In this document: one piece after another, positions 37,401 to 43,579 of the stretch
How positions within the stretch are numbered: the first letter of the stretch is position 1
Layout: each line of letters begins with the position of its first letter
Source: Apoderus coryli
Taxonomy: Eukaryota; Arthropoda; Insecta; Coleoptera; Attelabidae
DNA: 64,000 nucleotides
Direction: 5' to 3'
Assembly: GCA_911728435.2 (NCBI GenBank)
Contig: OU452204.1
Coordinates: 2,232,001-2,296,000, forward strand
Notes under the pieces: generated by a model
Database searches by the model: none
The model's input: the letters and a program-made list of their open reading frames with translations, nothing else
Told to the model about the DNA's origin: nothing
Position numbers and translations under genes: made by a program

Positions 37401-38339
37401 ATAATAATTATATAGCGAAGTTATAAATTATTTAAAAGCTAATTTAATTTATTCTTTACAGATATCCTTTTTTTTCCTTACCTAACAAAAAAATCAGATT
37501 GTTGGAACATGCCTATGATTCTTTTGGCTAGTTATTCGTTTACCAACACAATACTGTCTCAATTGACTACGGTAGTCACTACTGGAGCTCCCGTGGTTGG
37601 TCTTTGTTTACCTTTAAAAGTTGTAAATGTAAATAAAGTTTTAGGTTAATTTATAGGTAGGTTTATTCTAACAAACCTATTCTTGGTGCTTCTTCCCACT
37701 AAGTACCCTTTTTGCATATTGTTGTTAATTCAGATCGGTGTCCTACTGTTATTGTTGGTGTTAATCTACGACTTCACTGTTACTGACATCTCTTATAGTC
37801 TCAATGAATAATCAATAACTAAATTGGAATACAATTTGCCCTCTGGTTCCCGGTAAAATTGTCTTTTTGCGCAAGACAAGAATTGGGGGTTCAGCCATTC
37901 TCTTCCTGATTTTGTGTGGAAACAGTGGCGATTACTACAACTTTATGTGCTGATAACATCTTTTATTCGGTTCTGACGGTCTTGGCTAAGTTTGCGAAGC
38001 ATTCTTGAGGAGTATTTTGTATCTTTTCGGGACAGGATCATGCTTCTGTGCTCGTCGTTTTAGCATCATATGTCGAAATCATTTGTCAATTGTCGCTTCG
38101 ACTCTTACTATAAACAGTGTTTTATAAGCAATAAATTTTTAGAAAACAAGCATATTATATCGATTATATTTCGTTTGAAATAGAATTTTCAGAACCTGCA
38201 ATTATTTGGTATGCTGAGTTTATTTTATTTTCTAATTTTGGTACATTTTTAAATGAAAAACAATTTCAACCTGTTTGTCTTTCTACTATTTCAGACTGAT
38301 ACTGCACCAACTGCTACAAGTAACGAGAAACAGGAGTAA
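10388..38339 (+). CDS. TMEM120: TMEM120 / TACAN-like membrane protein, 7 exons over 28 kb
   Basis: Exons: 10388-10444, 10502-10620, 10704-10874, 21863-22173, 25477-25700, 29748-29897, 38295-38339. All junctions are GT..AG and phases agree, giving 358 codons plus stop. TMEM120 proteins are six-helix membrane proteins of the nuclear envelope and ER with an N-terminal coiled coil; mammalian TMEM120A (TACAN) has an ELOVL-like fold and binds coenzyme A. Visible landmarks: a cytosolic coiled coil in exons 1-3 ([11 protein letters not shown], ending [20 protein letters not shown]); [20 protein letters not shown] at the start of exon 4; [20 protein letters not shown]; the [20 protein letters not shown] block in exon 5; and the last hydrophobic segment plus [10 protein letters not shown] in exon 6. 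Exon 7 adds a short polar tail. Length matches the family. The three small upstream introns are 57 and 83 bp, then about 11.0 kb; introns 4-6 are 3.3, 4.0 and 8.4 kb, all filled with repeats. An AATAAA lies at 38383. Confidence 0.93.
10502..10620 (+). CDS. TMEM120: TMEM120 exon 2
   Basis: Acceptor ttttaaag; starts [20 protein letters not shown] and ends within a codon (GA|GTAAGA). Confidence 0.88.
10704..10874 (+). CDS. TMEM120: TMEM120 exon 3
   Basis: Acceptor ttctttaag; begins by completing GAG and then reads [10 protein letters not shown]. It contains the conserved [20 protein letters not shown] and ends at a consensus GTAAGT donor. Confidence 0.92.
10875..12095. other. TMEM120 intron 3, first 1.2 kb: no element recognised
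   Basis: AT-rich with short open frames (for example near 11704-11976) that show no domain. No inverted or direct repeats stood out. Confidence 0.5.
12330..14391 (+). pseudogene. CR1-like non-LTR retrotransposon reverse transcriptase, 5'-truncated and frameshifted
   Basis: The LINE sequence begins near 12330, in the last part of the endonuclease ([14 protein letters not shown]), so it is 5'-truncated; the open frame upstream of that belongs to the host repeat. The RT domain is complete: [44 protein letters not shown] (motif A), [20 protein letters not shown] (motif B), FADDSKL (motif C; FADD in place of YADD) and [13 protein letters not shown] one-base loss near 13929 moves the frame; the thumb/C-terminal region continues at about 13931-14391 ([11 protein letters not shown], to IHYSL). 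A (TAA)n tail follows. It is a dead copy; the clade call (CR1/L2 group) is from motif style. Confidence 0.85.
14482..14523 (+). repeat. (TAA)n tail of the LINE
   Basis: About thirteen near-perfect taa units, 90 bp after the LINE stop codon. This is the expected 3' microsatellite tail of a CR1/I-type LINE. Confidence 0.75.
15061..17111. mobile_element. Mariner-type element with two-shell inverted repeats of about 500 bp
   Basis: The outer ends are tacagggtggtccaactttt (15061) and its inverse ending 17111. A second shell starts tacagggtgttgaaatttaa at 15171 and closes at 17001. Within both arms lies a third pair of ends, ccagtggcgt...acgccactgg (about 15310-15373 and 16796-16858). The arms match almost base for base to about 15530/16640. 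TA lies at both borders. It carries a decayed transposase on the minus strand. Confidence 0.85.
15560..16625 (-). pseudogene. Tc1/mariner-type transposase, decayed
   Basis: Reading the minus strand across frames: an N-terminal helix-turn-helix region ([32 protein letters not shown]), then [16 protein letters not shown] (first catalytic Asp), [28 protein letters not shown] (second Asp) and [17 protein letters not shown], where SPDLTP of relatives has become SLELTP, so the third acid is Glu instead of Asp. About 45 residues lie between the second and third acids, longer than in the 26749-27827 family. At least two stops and several frame changes. It fills the centre of the 15061-17111 element. 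Confidence 0.75.
17112..17612. repeat. Inverted pair of Penelope-like terminal repeats with hammerhead-like motif
   Basis: About 17112-17225 is the inverse of 17492-17612 (shared: aaacgaatttaatagatct, tctataaacttttc, tcttcagtggttagtaaggt). Each arm has the order CTGAAGATG...CTCC(G/A)AAAC: at 17505-17533 (+) with a GGAG/CTCC stem, and on the minus strand at 17187-17204 with the loop lost. Penelope-like elements often carry such repeats in inverted orientation. The interior of about 266 bp holds no RT. Confidence 0.55.
17890..18680 (-). repeat. tRNA-like dispersed repeat R2, copy A
   Basis: Inverse of 40835-41520 over more than 500 bp (shared: agcagataaaaaatgcttt, attttaaacgcaattttctc, gcgcgttcacaatac). 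On the minus strand 18183-18230 resembles a tRNA body: ggtacagagcgcgctttgcg, then gtgtgttcaaatccca, a B-box-like block. It fits an old SINE or a tRNA-headed composite. No acceptor-stem pairing good enough for a functional tRNA. Confidence 0.6.
18817..20119. mobile_element. piggyBac-like element 1 (decayed)
   Basis: The right end is gggcactaatggg followed by TTAA (20116-20119). At the left a TTAA at 18817 lies 5 bp outside cccattggcac, so the left terminus is damaged. The palindrome tggcacat-ww-atgtgcca occurs at 18831-18847, 19185-19202 and 19967-19984. Transposase remnants lie between the second and third copies. Confidence 0.75.
19360..19870 (+). pseudogene. piggyBac transposase remnant (C-terminal half)
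   Basis: Several frames together show [29 protein letters not shown], a KNMGGVDF block carrying the family's MGGVD motif, and a cysteine-rich domain [20 protein letters not shown] ending HRTY. These are the end of the RNase-H-like catalytic core and the C-terminal cysteine-rich DNA-binding domain of piggyBac transposases. The N-terminal half is missing or beyond recognition, and multiple stops and shifts are present. Confidence 0.7.
20231..21763. mobile_element. piggyBac-like element 2, internally deleted
   Basis: The ends are TTAACCCATTAATCCCCAA (20231) and, inverted, TTAACCCATTAATTCCCAA (ending 21763): perfect TTAA borders with nearly identical repeats. The palindrome gttgcgtatacgcaac occurs at 20590-20605 and 21611-21626, and a half copy (aacgttgcgtaaacg) lies near 20249. 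It carries transposase N- and C-terminal pieces but no catalytic core. It lies 99 bp upstream of TMEM120 exon 4. Confidence 0.9.
20873..21580 (+). pseudogene. piggyBac transposase: N-terminal domain joined to cysteine-rich domain
   Basis: From 20873 an acidic N-terminal region ([51 protein letters not shown]) runs to a stop at 21236. After a frame change the start of the DDE_Tnp_1_7 domain follows ([47 protein letters not shown]), jumping directly to [20 protein letters not shown] and ending HTK at 21580. All catalytic aspartates are gone with the deleted core. The second part alone (about 21293-21580) is an open frame of 95 codons keeping the complete Cys/His-rich finger. A non-catalytic, DNA-binding product is conceivable but not shown. 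Confidence 0.8.
21863..22173 (+). CDS. TMEM120: TMEM120 exon 4
   Basis: Acceptor tttttgttttag; carries the first membrane segments ([28 protein letters not shown]) and [20 protein letters not shown]. Donor GTAAGT at 22174. It sits 100 bp after a piggyBac element, so a transposon end is close to the 3' splice site. Confidence 0.95.
22245..23405. mobile_element. Tc1-like element with about 330-bp inverted repeats, internally deleted
   Basis: About 22245-22570 is the diverged inverse of 23050-23405 (shared: gtttaacat, caattggttcttatg, ctgagcaattt, attcactctgaaaactcac). Between them only the last part of a transposase is left. It lies in TMEM120 intron 4, 70 bp after exon 4. Confidence 0.75.
22741..22956 (-). 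pseudogene. Tc1-like transposase C-terminus
   Basis: The minus strand reads [20 protein letters not shown], then [20 protein letters not shown] and [10 protein letters not shown]. SxDMNPIE.VW is the third-acid motif region of Tc1 transposases; here the Asp is kept. Everything upstream of it is deleted. Confidence 0.8.
23600..24235 (+). pseudogene. Mariner-type transposase remnant with central deletion
   Basis: The N-terminal part is visible in pieces ([17 protein letters not shown], then [11 protein letters not shown]; repeated ithni-like region to 23930). It then jumps to RIGRPDFAI and [20 protein letters not shown] at 23978, the typical sequence after the third catalytic acid. The region holding the first two acids is gone. 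Different family from the element at 22245. Confidence 0.6.
24455..25095. repeat. Fold-back element
   Basis: About 24455-24685 pairs with 24877-25095 (shared: actacgacgtttcgttttt, acggccctggattttttatt, aaactatggcgattttyctt). The centre is about 190 bp. No protein similarity seen. Confidence 0.65.
25275..25395. repeat. (ATT)n / AT-rich simple repeat
   Basis: Two runs of attatt units around 25277 and 25368, 80-200 bp upstream of TMEM120 exon 5. Confidence 0.7.
25477..25700 (+). CDS. TMEM120: TMEM120 exon 5
   Basis: Acceptor tttgtcttag; [20 protein letters not shown] through HEAATWH, ending at GTAAGT. It contains the strongly conserved [20 protein letters not shown]. Confidence 0.95.
25735..25892. 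repeat. Fragment of a TACAGGGTG-type terminal repeat
   Basis: gtacaccctgtatata near 25880 is a mariner-type end in reverse; aacactctgtaacttg near 25773 resembles a degraded inner shell end. Incomplete. Confidence 0.4.
25972..28576. mobile_element. Composite mariner-type element (shell family A), copy 1
   Basis: Outer shell: tacagggttattcacgattt at 25972 and its inverse ending 28576. Middle mini-shell, 64 bp: tacagggtgtccc...atgccctgta at 26096-26159, mirrored near 28390-28450. Core: tacagggtgtccaaaaatta at 26397 to the inverse ending 28162, about 1.77 kb, containing the transposase. Arms match closely for several hundred bases. A second copy with identical shell order lies in opposite orientation at 51724-54277, so the whole composite has multiplied as a unit. 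TA at all borders. Confidence 0.85.
26749..27827 (-). pseudogene. Mariner-type (D-D-36-D) transposase, copy 1, broken
   Basis: The minus strand encodes an N-terminal helix-turn-helix region ([40 protein letters not shown]), [11 protein letters not shown] (first Asp), QLDGAPPHY (second Asp) and [18 protein letters not shown] (third Asp). 36 residues separate the last two acids, so it is not a classic DD34D mariner. Lesions: loss of about 10 bases near 27518-27530 compared with the 51724 copy (frameshift), and a TGA in NVWG*TFG near 27216. All three catalytic Asp codons survive. C-terminus [11 protein letters not shown]. Confidence 0.88.
28590..28960. other. TMEM120 intron 5: no element recognised
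   Basis: AT-rich spacer with no clear repeat structure or coding potential. Confidence 0.4.
28960..29100 (+). repeat. Penelope-like terminal repeat fragment with hammerhead-like motif
   Basis: At 29031-29062 the order CCGAAGA-AGCT...CAGC-GAAAC repeats the CTGAAGA/stem/GAAAC arrangement, with a GCT/AGC stem and one core substitution. Single copy, no RT nearby. Confidence 0.35.
29439..29530 (-). pseudogene. Second Ginger-like fragment (cysteine-rich tail only)
   Basis: The minus strand reads [20 protein letters not shown] followed by KRHSSFS. It aligns residue for residue with the tail of the 654-2410 pseudogene (GYKRCNYKTKCMTNKC..., GNLCNSKCYSSLS) with a small gap. It shows that the same transposon family also reached TMEM120 intron 5. 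Confidence 0.6.
29748..29897 (+). CDS. TMEM120: TMEM120 exon 6
   Basis: Acceptor tgtgtttag; encodes the last membrane helix ([20 protein letters not shown]) and a basic juxtamembrane stretch, ending GAG|GTGAGA. Confidence 0.93.
30040..30125 (-). repeat. Penelope-like repeat fragment with well-formed hammerhead-like motif
   Basis: On the minus strand, 30086-30112 reads CTGAAGAT, GGAACTATAGTTCC (a perfect 5-bp stem with TATA loop), GAAAC, followed by atgtttggctgatttaagca. Related to the arms at 17112-17612 (tcttcagtgg, acatgttt). Confidence 0.45.
30830..31290 (-). pseudogene. Mariner-type transposase, internally deleted (unit 1)
   Basis: The minus strand reads [20 protein letters not shown] (N-terminal helix-turn-helix region), [40 protein letters not shown] (second helix-turn-helix), then a short linker, and ends [16 protein letters not shown], a typical transposase C-terminus. 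The whole catalytic region is absent. The second helix-turn-helix is followed by an extra segment relative to unit 2. Confidence 0.65.
31840..32300 (-). pseudogene. Mariner-type transposase, internally deleted (unit 2)
   Basis: Same content as unit 1. Here the helix-turn-helix continues [20 protein letters not shown], as expected for the family, before the deletion point, so unit 2 keeps the older sequence and unit 1 carries a short change. Confidence 0.65.
32570..34011. other. TMEM120 intron 6 spacer
   Basis: No coding region recognised. caccctgtatata near 33806 is an isolated mariner-type end. Two related blocks (33560-33640 and 33745-33795, sharing gcgaaaatatcgttttacaa-like sequence) form a short direct repeat. 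Confidence 0.45.
34012..34016. repeat. Transib target-site duplication, left
   Basis: caccg immediately outside the left terminal repeat; identical to 36486-36490. Five-bp duplications are characteristic of Transib. Confidence 0.85.
34017..36485 (-). mobile_element. Transib element (RAG1-related superfamily), defective
   Basis: Terminal inverted repeats begin CACATAG (left) and CACAGAG (right), followed in both by the same 23 bases (ggggtaaatgtctgattta included), then acaaaatta or ccaaaagtc. The 5-bp duplication CACCG flanks both sides. The element is about 2.47 kb and encodes a truncated transposase on the minus strand. It lies in TMEM120 intron 6, antisense to the gene. Confidence 0.92.
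34440..36215 (-). pseudogene. Transib transposase, first half only, with one intron
   Basis: Predicted exon 1 is 36197-36215 (MDPSTS, donor CAG|GTAAGA); exon 2 starts at 35717 (acceptor ttttgttttag) and reads [20 protein letters not shown]. The frame is open to 34651. Features: a basic region near [12 protein letters not shown], then the start of the RAG1-like core: [38 protein letters not shown] (catalytic Asp, codon at 34882-34884), [21 protein letters not shown] shift near 34675 changes the frame; [20 protein letters not shown] then follows to about 34610. From there the sequence jumps to an acidic tail ([20 protein letters not shown]) ending near 34455. The second Asp and the Glu of the DDE triad are lost in an internal deletion, so no active enzyme is possible. 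Confidence 0.85.
36486..36490. repeat. Transib target-site duplication, right
   Basis: caccg immediately after ctgtg of the right terminal repeat; matches 34012-34016. Confidence 0.85.
36491..38294. other. End of TMEM120 intron 6, no element recognised
   Basis: AT-rich, no long open frame and no obvious inverted repeats. Confidence 0.5.
38295..38339 (+). CDS. TMEM120: TMEM120 exon 7 (terminal)
   Basis: Acceptor ctactatttcag; encodes [14 protein letters not shown] and TAA in phase with exon 6. The tail is short and poorly constrained, so this is the least certain exon, but the AATAAATAA signal 44 bp downstream supports it. Confidence 0.75.
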   Translation, partial: TDTAPTATSNEKQE

Positions 38340-38382
38340 CATTATTTTATAGACAAAAATATATTCATTAGTAAATGAGGCC

Positions 38383-38388
38383 AATAAA
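38383..38388 (+). terminator. TMEM120 polyadenylation signal
   Basis: AATAAA within ccaataaataa, 44 bp after the stop codon, followed by T/A-rich sequence. Confidence 0.6.
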
Positions 38389-38399
38389 TAATTTAAACC

Positions 38400-39234
38400 A
38401 ATTTGTATACAATTATAGTTAATATAGTAGGTACTAATAATTATACCTAAACAAATTTCTATACAAATGACTGAATAATTATTTTTAATGTAAAAAATTA
38501 TTATTACATACTAATAGCACAAGGTACATTTAGTAATTTTTAAATTTATTGTTTTATTGTATTCTAATACTAATTATATCAATTTTTTTTTTACAATAAT
38601 GCATTTCTAGTTGTAATTATAGATACATTCTTTCGGGTGTGTATTTTTTCTATTATATTATTTACTTTGTTATATATTTTACAGTTATTAATAAGCAAGT
38701 ATTCATTTTTACCTTTTTTATTTGCTTAAATAAGGAATTCAGGATATTATTAATATTATTGATGTATATAATAATTCTGTATTTACCGAAAATAAAACGA
38801 TATAAATTAAAATCTAAAAAATATATTTATAAACTTATGTTTTGTATTAATCAACTAAATTTGGAAAAACATAACAACTTTTGCTATTTTAGAACAGCTG
38901 CCAGTAATTTCTTTGGGGATCCCTATCTTTTAGGATTTAAATTCACACTAACATTCATTATTCACACACACAATGTTCCTATGTTTAGTATTTATAGTAA
39001 GAATTATTTGGATATAGAGCACAGCCTAGCTGATCAAACAAACTTACTGTATTTGTATTTAATGCTATTGCTGTTTCGAGATCGATTAGTAAACAAAAAA
39101 AATCGACAGAATGAAAAGGACAACAATTAACGAAGCGAAAACAGCTGCTCGGGAGCTTTATCTTAAATTATTGGAGAATATGCTTCTGTTCTAAGGTTAA
39201 AATTTCTTGATTAAATATGTTTTGACAATAAACT
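38400..39234. other. Downstream of TMEM120; 163-codon AT-rich open frame not called
   Basis: An open frame at 38639-39130 is dominated by Ile/Leu/Tyr/Lys/Asn, as expected from very AT-rich DNA, and has no domain I recognise. It is treated as chance. Confidence 0.5.
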
Positions 39235-39990
39235 AATTACTAATGATAATAACCTTTATTTGCCCTATAGTAAGTATAAAACACATTACAGGACAAATAC
39301 AATATATATTTTCAAATAAATAATAATTCAATAATTTAATTACATTAATTTAAATGAATACACAATTACAAAAGAAAAAACATAAAGGTTCAATTACGAA
39401 AGTGCCGGTCGGCAACCCCCAGAATCTCTATCATTTCACAAGCAAAAATGACACAGTCTGCGCAAACCGAGTTGTAATTACTGCACCTTAAGTTCACAGG
39501 AGAACGTAGCAGTACATTCGTCCTAGCTCTCACAATTTGAAAAGTTGAGTTGAAACTAGCTTCTGGTTTAGGAACGTTAATATTTATTTTCATAAGTAAT
39601 TCCGAACACTCAACCTGACCATGAAGAAGTTTGTATAAGAACTCAATAGAATTTATAATTCTCCTTGTTTCCAAGCTCTGTACATCACATCTAGTTATAA
39701 TAAATCCTCTTCCTTATACACAAGATGTTTAAGAAATTTTCTTTGTATTTTATCAACTGCATTTTTGTCAATATCATATCATCAAAGGCATACCATATTA
39801 AGGAACCGTACTCAAGTTTTGGACGAATGTAGTACGTATTTCTCATAATGAACCCATACGTTTTATTCGCTTGTGCGGTTTTGATTGATATGCCATCCGC
39901 AAAACTAAGCTTTCAGTCGAAGACAATTCCCAAGTCAGCCACAATGCTGGAGAACTACTCTATAGCCCTGCCACCGATCCTGTAAAAAAA
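39235..39990 (-). pseudogene. Jockey-type LINE 3' fragment
   Basis: Minus strand, in pieces: IVADLGIVFD and KLSFADGISI (the LGV.LD..L.F region after RT motif C), YIRPKLEYGSLIWYAF, and a 94-codon frame at 39390-39674 reading RRIINSIEFLYKLLHGQVEC and FQIVRARTNVLLRSPVNLRC. It ends with aataaaggttattatcatta near 39235-39260, a typical LINE 3' tail. 5'-truncated after the RT palm. Confidence 0.75.
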
Positions 39991-40834
39991 AGTATTTTGT
40001 TTAATGGGTGATGGGTGGATTTGAGATAGTGTTTCTGCGCATACACGTAGCACCGAGAAGAAAGGAAGATTTTTCTATATTTCTTTTTCGGGGAGTGGCT
40101 TAATTAGTCTCTATTTATTTTTGTTTTGTTGTTTTGACAGAAAATTCCAAAATATAATTAAAGTATTATATTTGTTGTTTACCTACTCACTATTTATTTA
40201 ATGTTATTACATAGTTATTACTAATAGACAGAAAATTTGTTTTGGATTTTGGATATAGTCAACAAAATTTTAAATGATAAATTAAAATTATTTTACTAAT
40301 TGGCGGAAAAGTGGAAAATATTAGGTTATAGGTAGGCAAATTGTATTTTTTTTTTCGGTGACGGGAAAAAAGGTTGACATATTATCTCTGTTGACATGTA
40401 ATAAAATGTCAGTTTTCATCAAATTACTTTTTTCCCCGGGAAGTTTTCTGCGTCATCATTTCTGTCGTTAAGTTTTACCTTGCAAGTAAGTAAAACCGAG
40501 TAAATATCATTCTGTGTTTTCTTATAACTTAATAATTATTATAGAATATGCTAATCAGTCTCTATTAACTTATTCTGTTGCACCCTCTGTGGGTAATAAG
40601 CGAAGTCGTAATTAAATTAATGAGAATTTTAATGTTACTCTCGTTGGTGTGTCGATTGAGTAAGCTGATAGTGTGAGGAATTCGGGACTGATGGTGGACT
40701 CTATGCTTAATTTTAATGTATATTGATTTTCAGATGAATGGAAGGTTTCAAAAATAATTCCTTTCGCTAAGACAAGCACCATAGCGTCCTTTGAGTACTT
40801 TCAAAAGTTTTAGCAAAAATTATGTAAAAGTATT
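39990..40834. other. Spacer, no gene recognised
   Basis: AT-rich with no domain-bearing frame or clear repeat. Confidence 0.4.
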
Positions 40835-41560
40835 GTGAACGCGCTAAAAAAATTGAGATAAAGACGGATATAACAATTTTGAAGTTAAGGAACTTAATTT
40901 TAAATTTAAATTTTTAAACAATTTTGAAGTTAAGGAACTCAAGGGAGACGATTAAGGCCATTTCCAGATGGAACTCTGTCTATCTGTGTGTGCGTGGTGT
41001 GTGATGGTGTGTGTGTATTCTTCCACGATAGCGCCTAAACGCTTTACCCAATTGAGCTAAATTTTGGTGTATGAGTTTGGGGGAGTCCTAGGATGATGAT
41101 TAATTTTTGGTTGAAATCGCTTTGGTTCTGTGATAGGGGTGCACACAACCGCCAAATTTTCAAACAGCAGTAGGGGTCGAGTGATGCATCATTTCAAAGC
41201 ATTTTTTATCTGCTTTACAGCGATAGGTTATCTACTTTTGATATTTCCCCCCATAATTCTAGAGAAAATTGCGTTTAAAAATTTCAGCAGCTAGGTAGTT
41301 GGAATCTATATTATTACATATAAAATACAATATTTGTTACCAGGTTTCTGTTGCGTCATTGGTAGGGCTCTGGCTCTGGCAATACTTTTTTTTTTTAGTT
41401 AGTTTGTTACGTTAGTTTATTGGAAATAATGAAAATAATACAATAATTATTATTAAAATTCTGTTTCGTCACGCAGGTCATATATTTTTGATTATATTAT
41501 AACTTGTTGGGAAAGTTTTGGGGTGACACAACCGATTTTTTCATCATATAATAAATAACC
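40835..41560 (+). repeat. tRNA-like dispersed repeat R2, copy B
   Basis: Inverse of copy A (17890-18680). It holds gttgcgtcattggtagggct, matching the A-box side of the tRNA-like block, but the B-box half is replaced by gctctggcaatactttttt. A (TG)n-rich stretch lies at about 40986-41020. The distal part, gggaaagttttggggtgaca near 41508, recurs at 54448. Confidence 0.6.
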
Positions 41561-42280
41561 CATACCTCTCCAATAAAATTAAATATATATGACTGATGTT
41601 CATACGTTGAACTTACGTTTTTGCAGGCATATTCCCTCCGCCTCACAAAACCTCATTATTCAAGAGATCATTTACTTAGCAAATTTATATACAGGGTGTT
41701 TCAGAAAGACATGGCCATATTGCTAGAGGTGATAGAACTGCTCAAAATAAGTGTAGCTTGTTATAAAATTTCTGCATTCAAAATGATTGTATTCTTTTTT
41801 TTTTGTTTATTTATTTTGAGATGCAACTGCCCCACTTGTTGGGATGTTTGGAGTAGCTTGTTGAATCTAAAATTGATTCGTGTATTGAATACTTTTACAC
41901 TTTATTGCTGTACAAAATTCACAGGTACCGCGAACCGGCACATGTATAATATCATCCACGATCGTAGGTGCATAATATTTATATCAGAATAGTTTGTATC
42001 CCAATCTCTCTCCATATAAAATCTAAATTCGAGGGTTGTTTCTCATACATGCATCGGTTTTTTAAATAAAAATTGGATATTTTGAATGAACTTCAACGTC
42101 TTTTAAACGCTAAATCGAACTTACACTTTTTTGGGAACCGATTGCTCATAATTTTGTGTTATAATTTGTCTGTAATAGTATTTTTCTCTGGTTGCACGTT
42201 ATTTGTTATATCTTTGTATAATAATATAGGTTAAATAACTGTTAAATTTAGGTATATCACATAGTACATGCACATAGATG
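41560..42280. other. Spacer with isolated mariner-type end
   Basis: tatacagggtgtttcagaaa at 41689 is a typical mariner-type terminus without a visible partner. A 123-codon frame at 41621-41992 spans it and shows no domain. Confidence 0.4.
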
Positions 42281-43577
42281 AAAAGGAGGCACATTCAACC
42301 AAGGGGCAGATTCAACCACCACTCCTAAATATTTTTCCAGTTTAAGTTAAGCGCCAAAAAAATTCGTGTCGACTGACAGTCAGCTATAACTACTTCCTGT
42401 GTAGTAAGAAAGTTGTATGTGGTCAGTTGCTTGGTGAAAAAAATAAAGTGTGATTTTTGTAAATTTACGGGAGAAGACTTTGTTTACTACATTTTGTAAT
42501 ATTATTTTAATGAGTTATAAATTATACCTGTAACATAATTATCACTGATTTACTTTGTTATTAGAGATTACTGTTTTATTATTGTTTTAACCTTAAAATA
42601 TAAAATGTACGGATATCAGGAGATTTTATTGCGAACTAAAGGATGGGGCACATTCAACCACATAGAGGTGGGGTATATTCAACCAGCCCCAAGCCTCTTT
42701 ACTGTACGGTATATGTCATATGATTTTAAAAAGTAAATATTCTCTTCATTTTAAATGGTGCGTAATTACAAAAAAAAAAGACAAACCGGGCCAACCTAGT
42801 TGAAACCGATATGAAGAATGCTATTAGAGAAGATATAAGTAAGAATATGTCAGAAAGAGAATCCAGCAGAAGCTTCATTGTAAAACGAGATACACTGCAT
42901 TCTAGAATTAAAAAACTACGGAAAAAATACTCACCGGCAGAGTTACAAAATTTATATAATAATGACTCGGGTAACGAAAATAGCGATTTTGTTGAAAACG
43001 AGCTGGTTTTTTCTAGCAAATATAGTGTTTCCCAAGTGTTTACAAAATCTCAAGAACTGAGAATAGTTCAGTATATTAAAAAATGAATTTCAGATTAAAT
43101 ATTTACGACGTAAAAGACCTAGCTTAAAGTTTTTTTATCCGGCAGTTGATGACATAGCTACAGCTGAGCGGTATGATCTAAGGTTAAAGTTACCTAAACC
43201 AAACACAGCTAAAACAGCTAGACCTTCTTCTCTCCATACGTTTAGTCTTGATTTAACATTATCAGCAATGTTAAAAACTCACAAATAAAAGTTATAGGCG
43301 AAAATAAGTTTTTTTTTTACAAATGCTTGTTATGGTTTAAACTGCCCCTTGTGATGGTTGAATCTACCCCACCGGGGGGCACTTTAAACAGTTTGTACAG
43401 TTTTATTTAAACCTTGGTTTTAACTTTATAAAATGTTTTAAAATTAAACGTTTTTTACAAAAAAGGTAGCTAAAACCACACTTAACATTATTCTAATAAG
43501 TATAACATAAAAATCCTTACTGGGAGTTTTTTATTCAACAAAACTTACAAAATGGTTGAATGTGCCCCCCTTTCCCC
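42281..43577. mobile_element. Pogo-like element with CATTCAACC repeats
   Basis: Left end aaaaggaggcacattcaacc, right end tggttgaatgtgccccccttt. The motif (g)ggcacattcaacca recurs at about 42290, 42305, 42645, 42670 and, inverted, at 43356 and 43553. It encloses a pogo-type N-terminal frame. The exact target site is not clear. Confidence 0.6.
42755..43288 (+). pseudogene. Pogo-type transposase N-terminus with frameshifts
   Basis: MVRNYKKKRQTGPT, frame change, NLVETDMKNAIREDISKNMS, FIVKRDTLHSRIKKLRKKYS: the pattern of a pogo/CENP-B-type helix-turn-helix (MVRNYKRK..., TL..R+KK). It then reads TKSQELRIVQYIKK, where the second helix-turn-helix begins, another frame change, and about 65 residues ending LSAMLKTHK that I do not recognise. 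No DDE core is present. Confidence 0.6.
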
Positions 43578-43579
43578 TA

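Noticed and set aside
38639..39130. 163-codon open frame downstream of TMEM120
   Set aside because: Composition (Ile, Leu, Tyr, Lys, Asn, Phe) is what very AT-rich DNA gives by chance; no domain and no splice or initiation context.
41621..41992. 123-codon frame
   Set aside because: It runs through an isolated mariner-type end (tatacagggtgtttcag) and low-complexity T-rich DNA; no domain.
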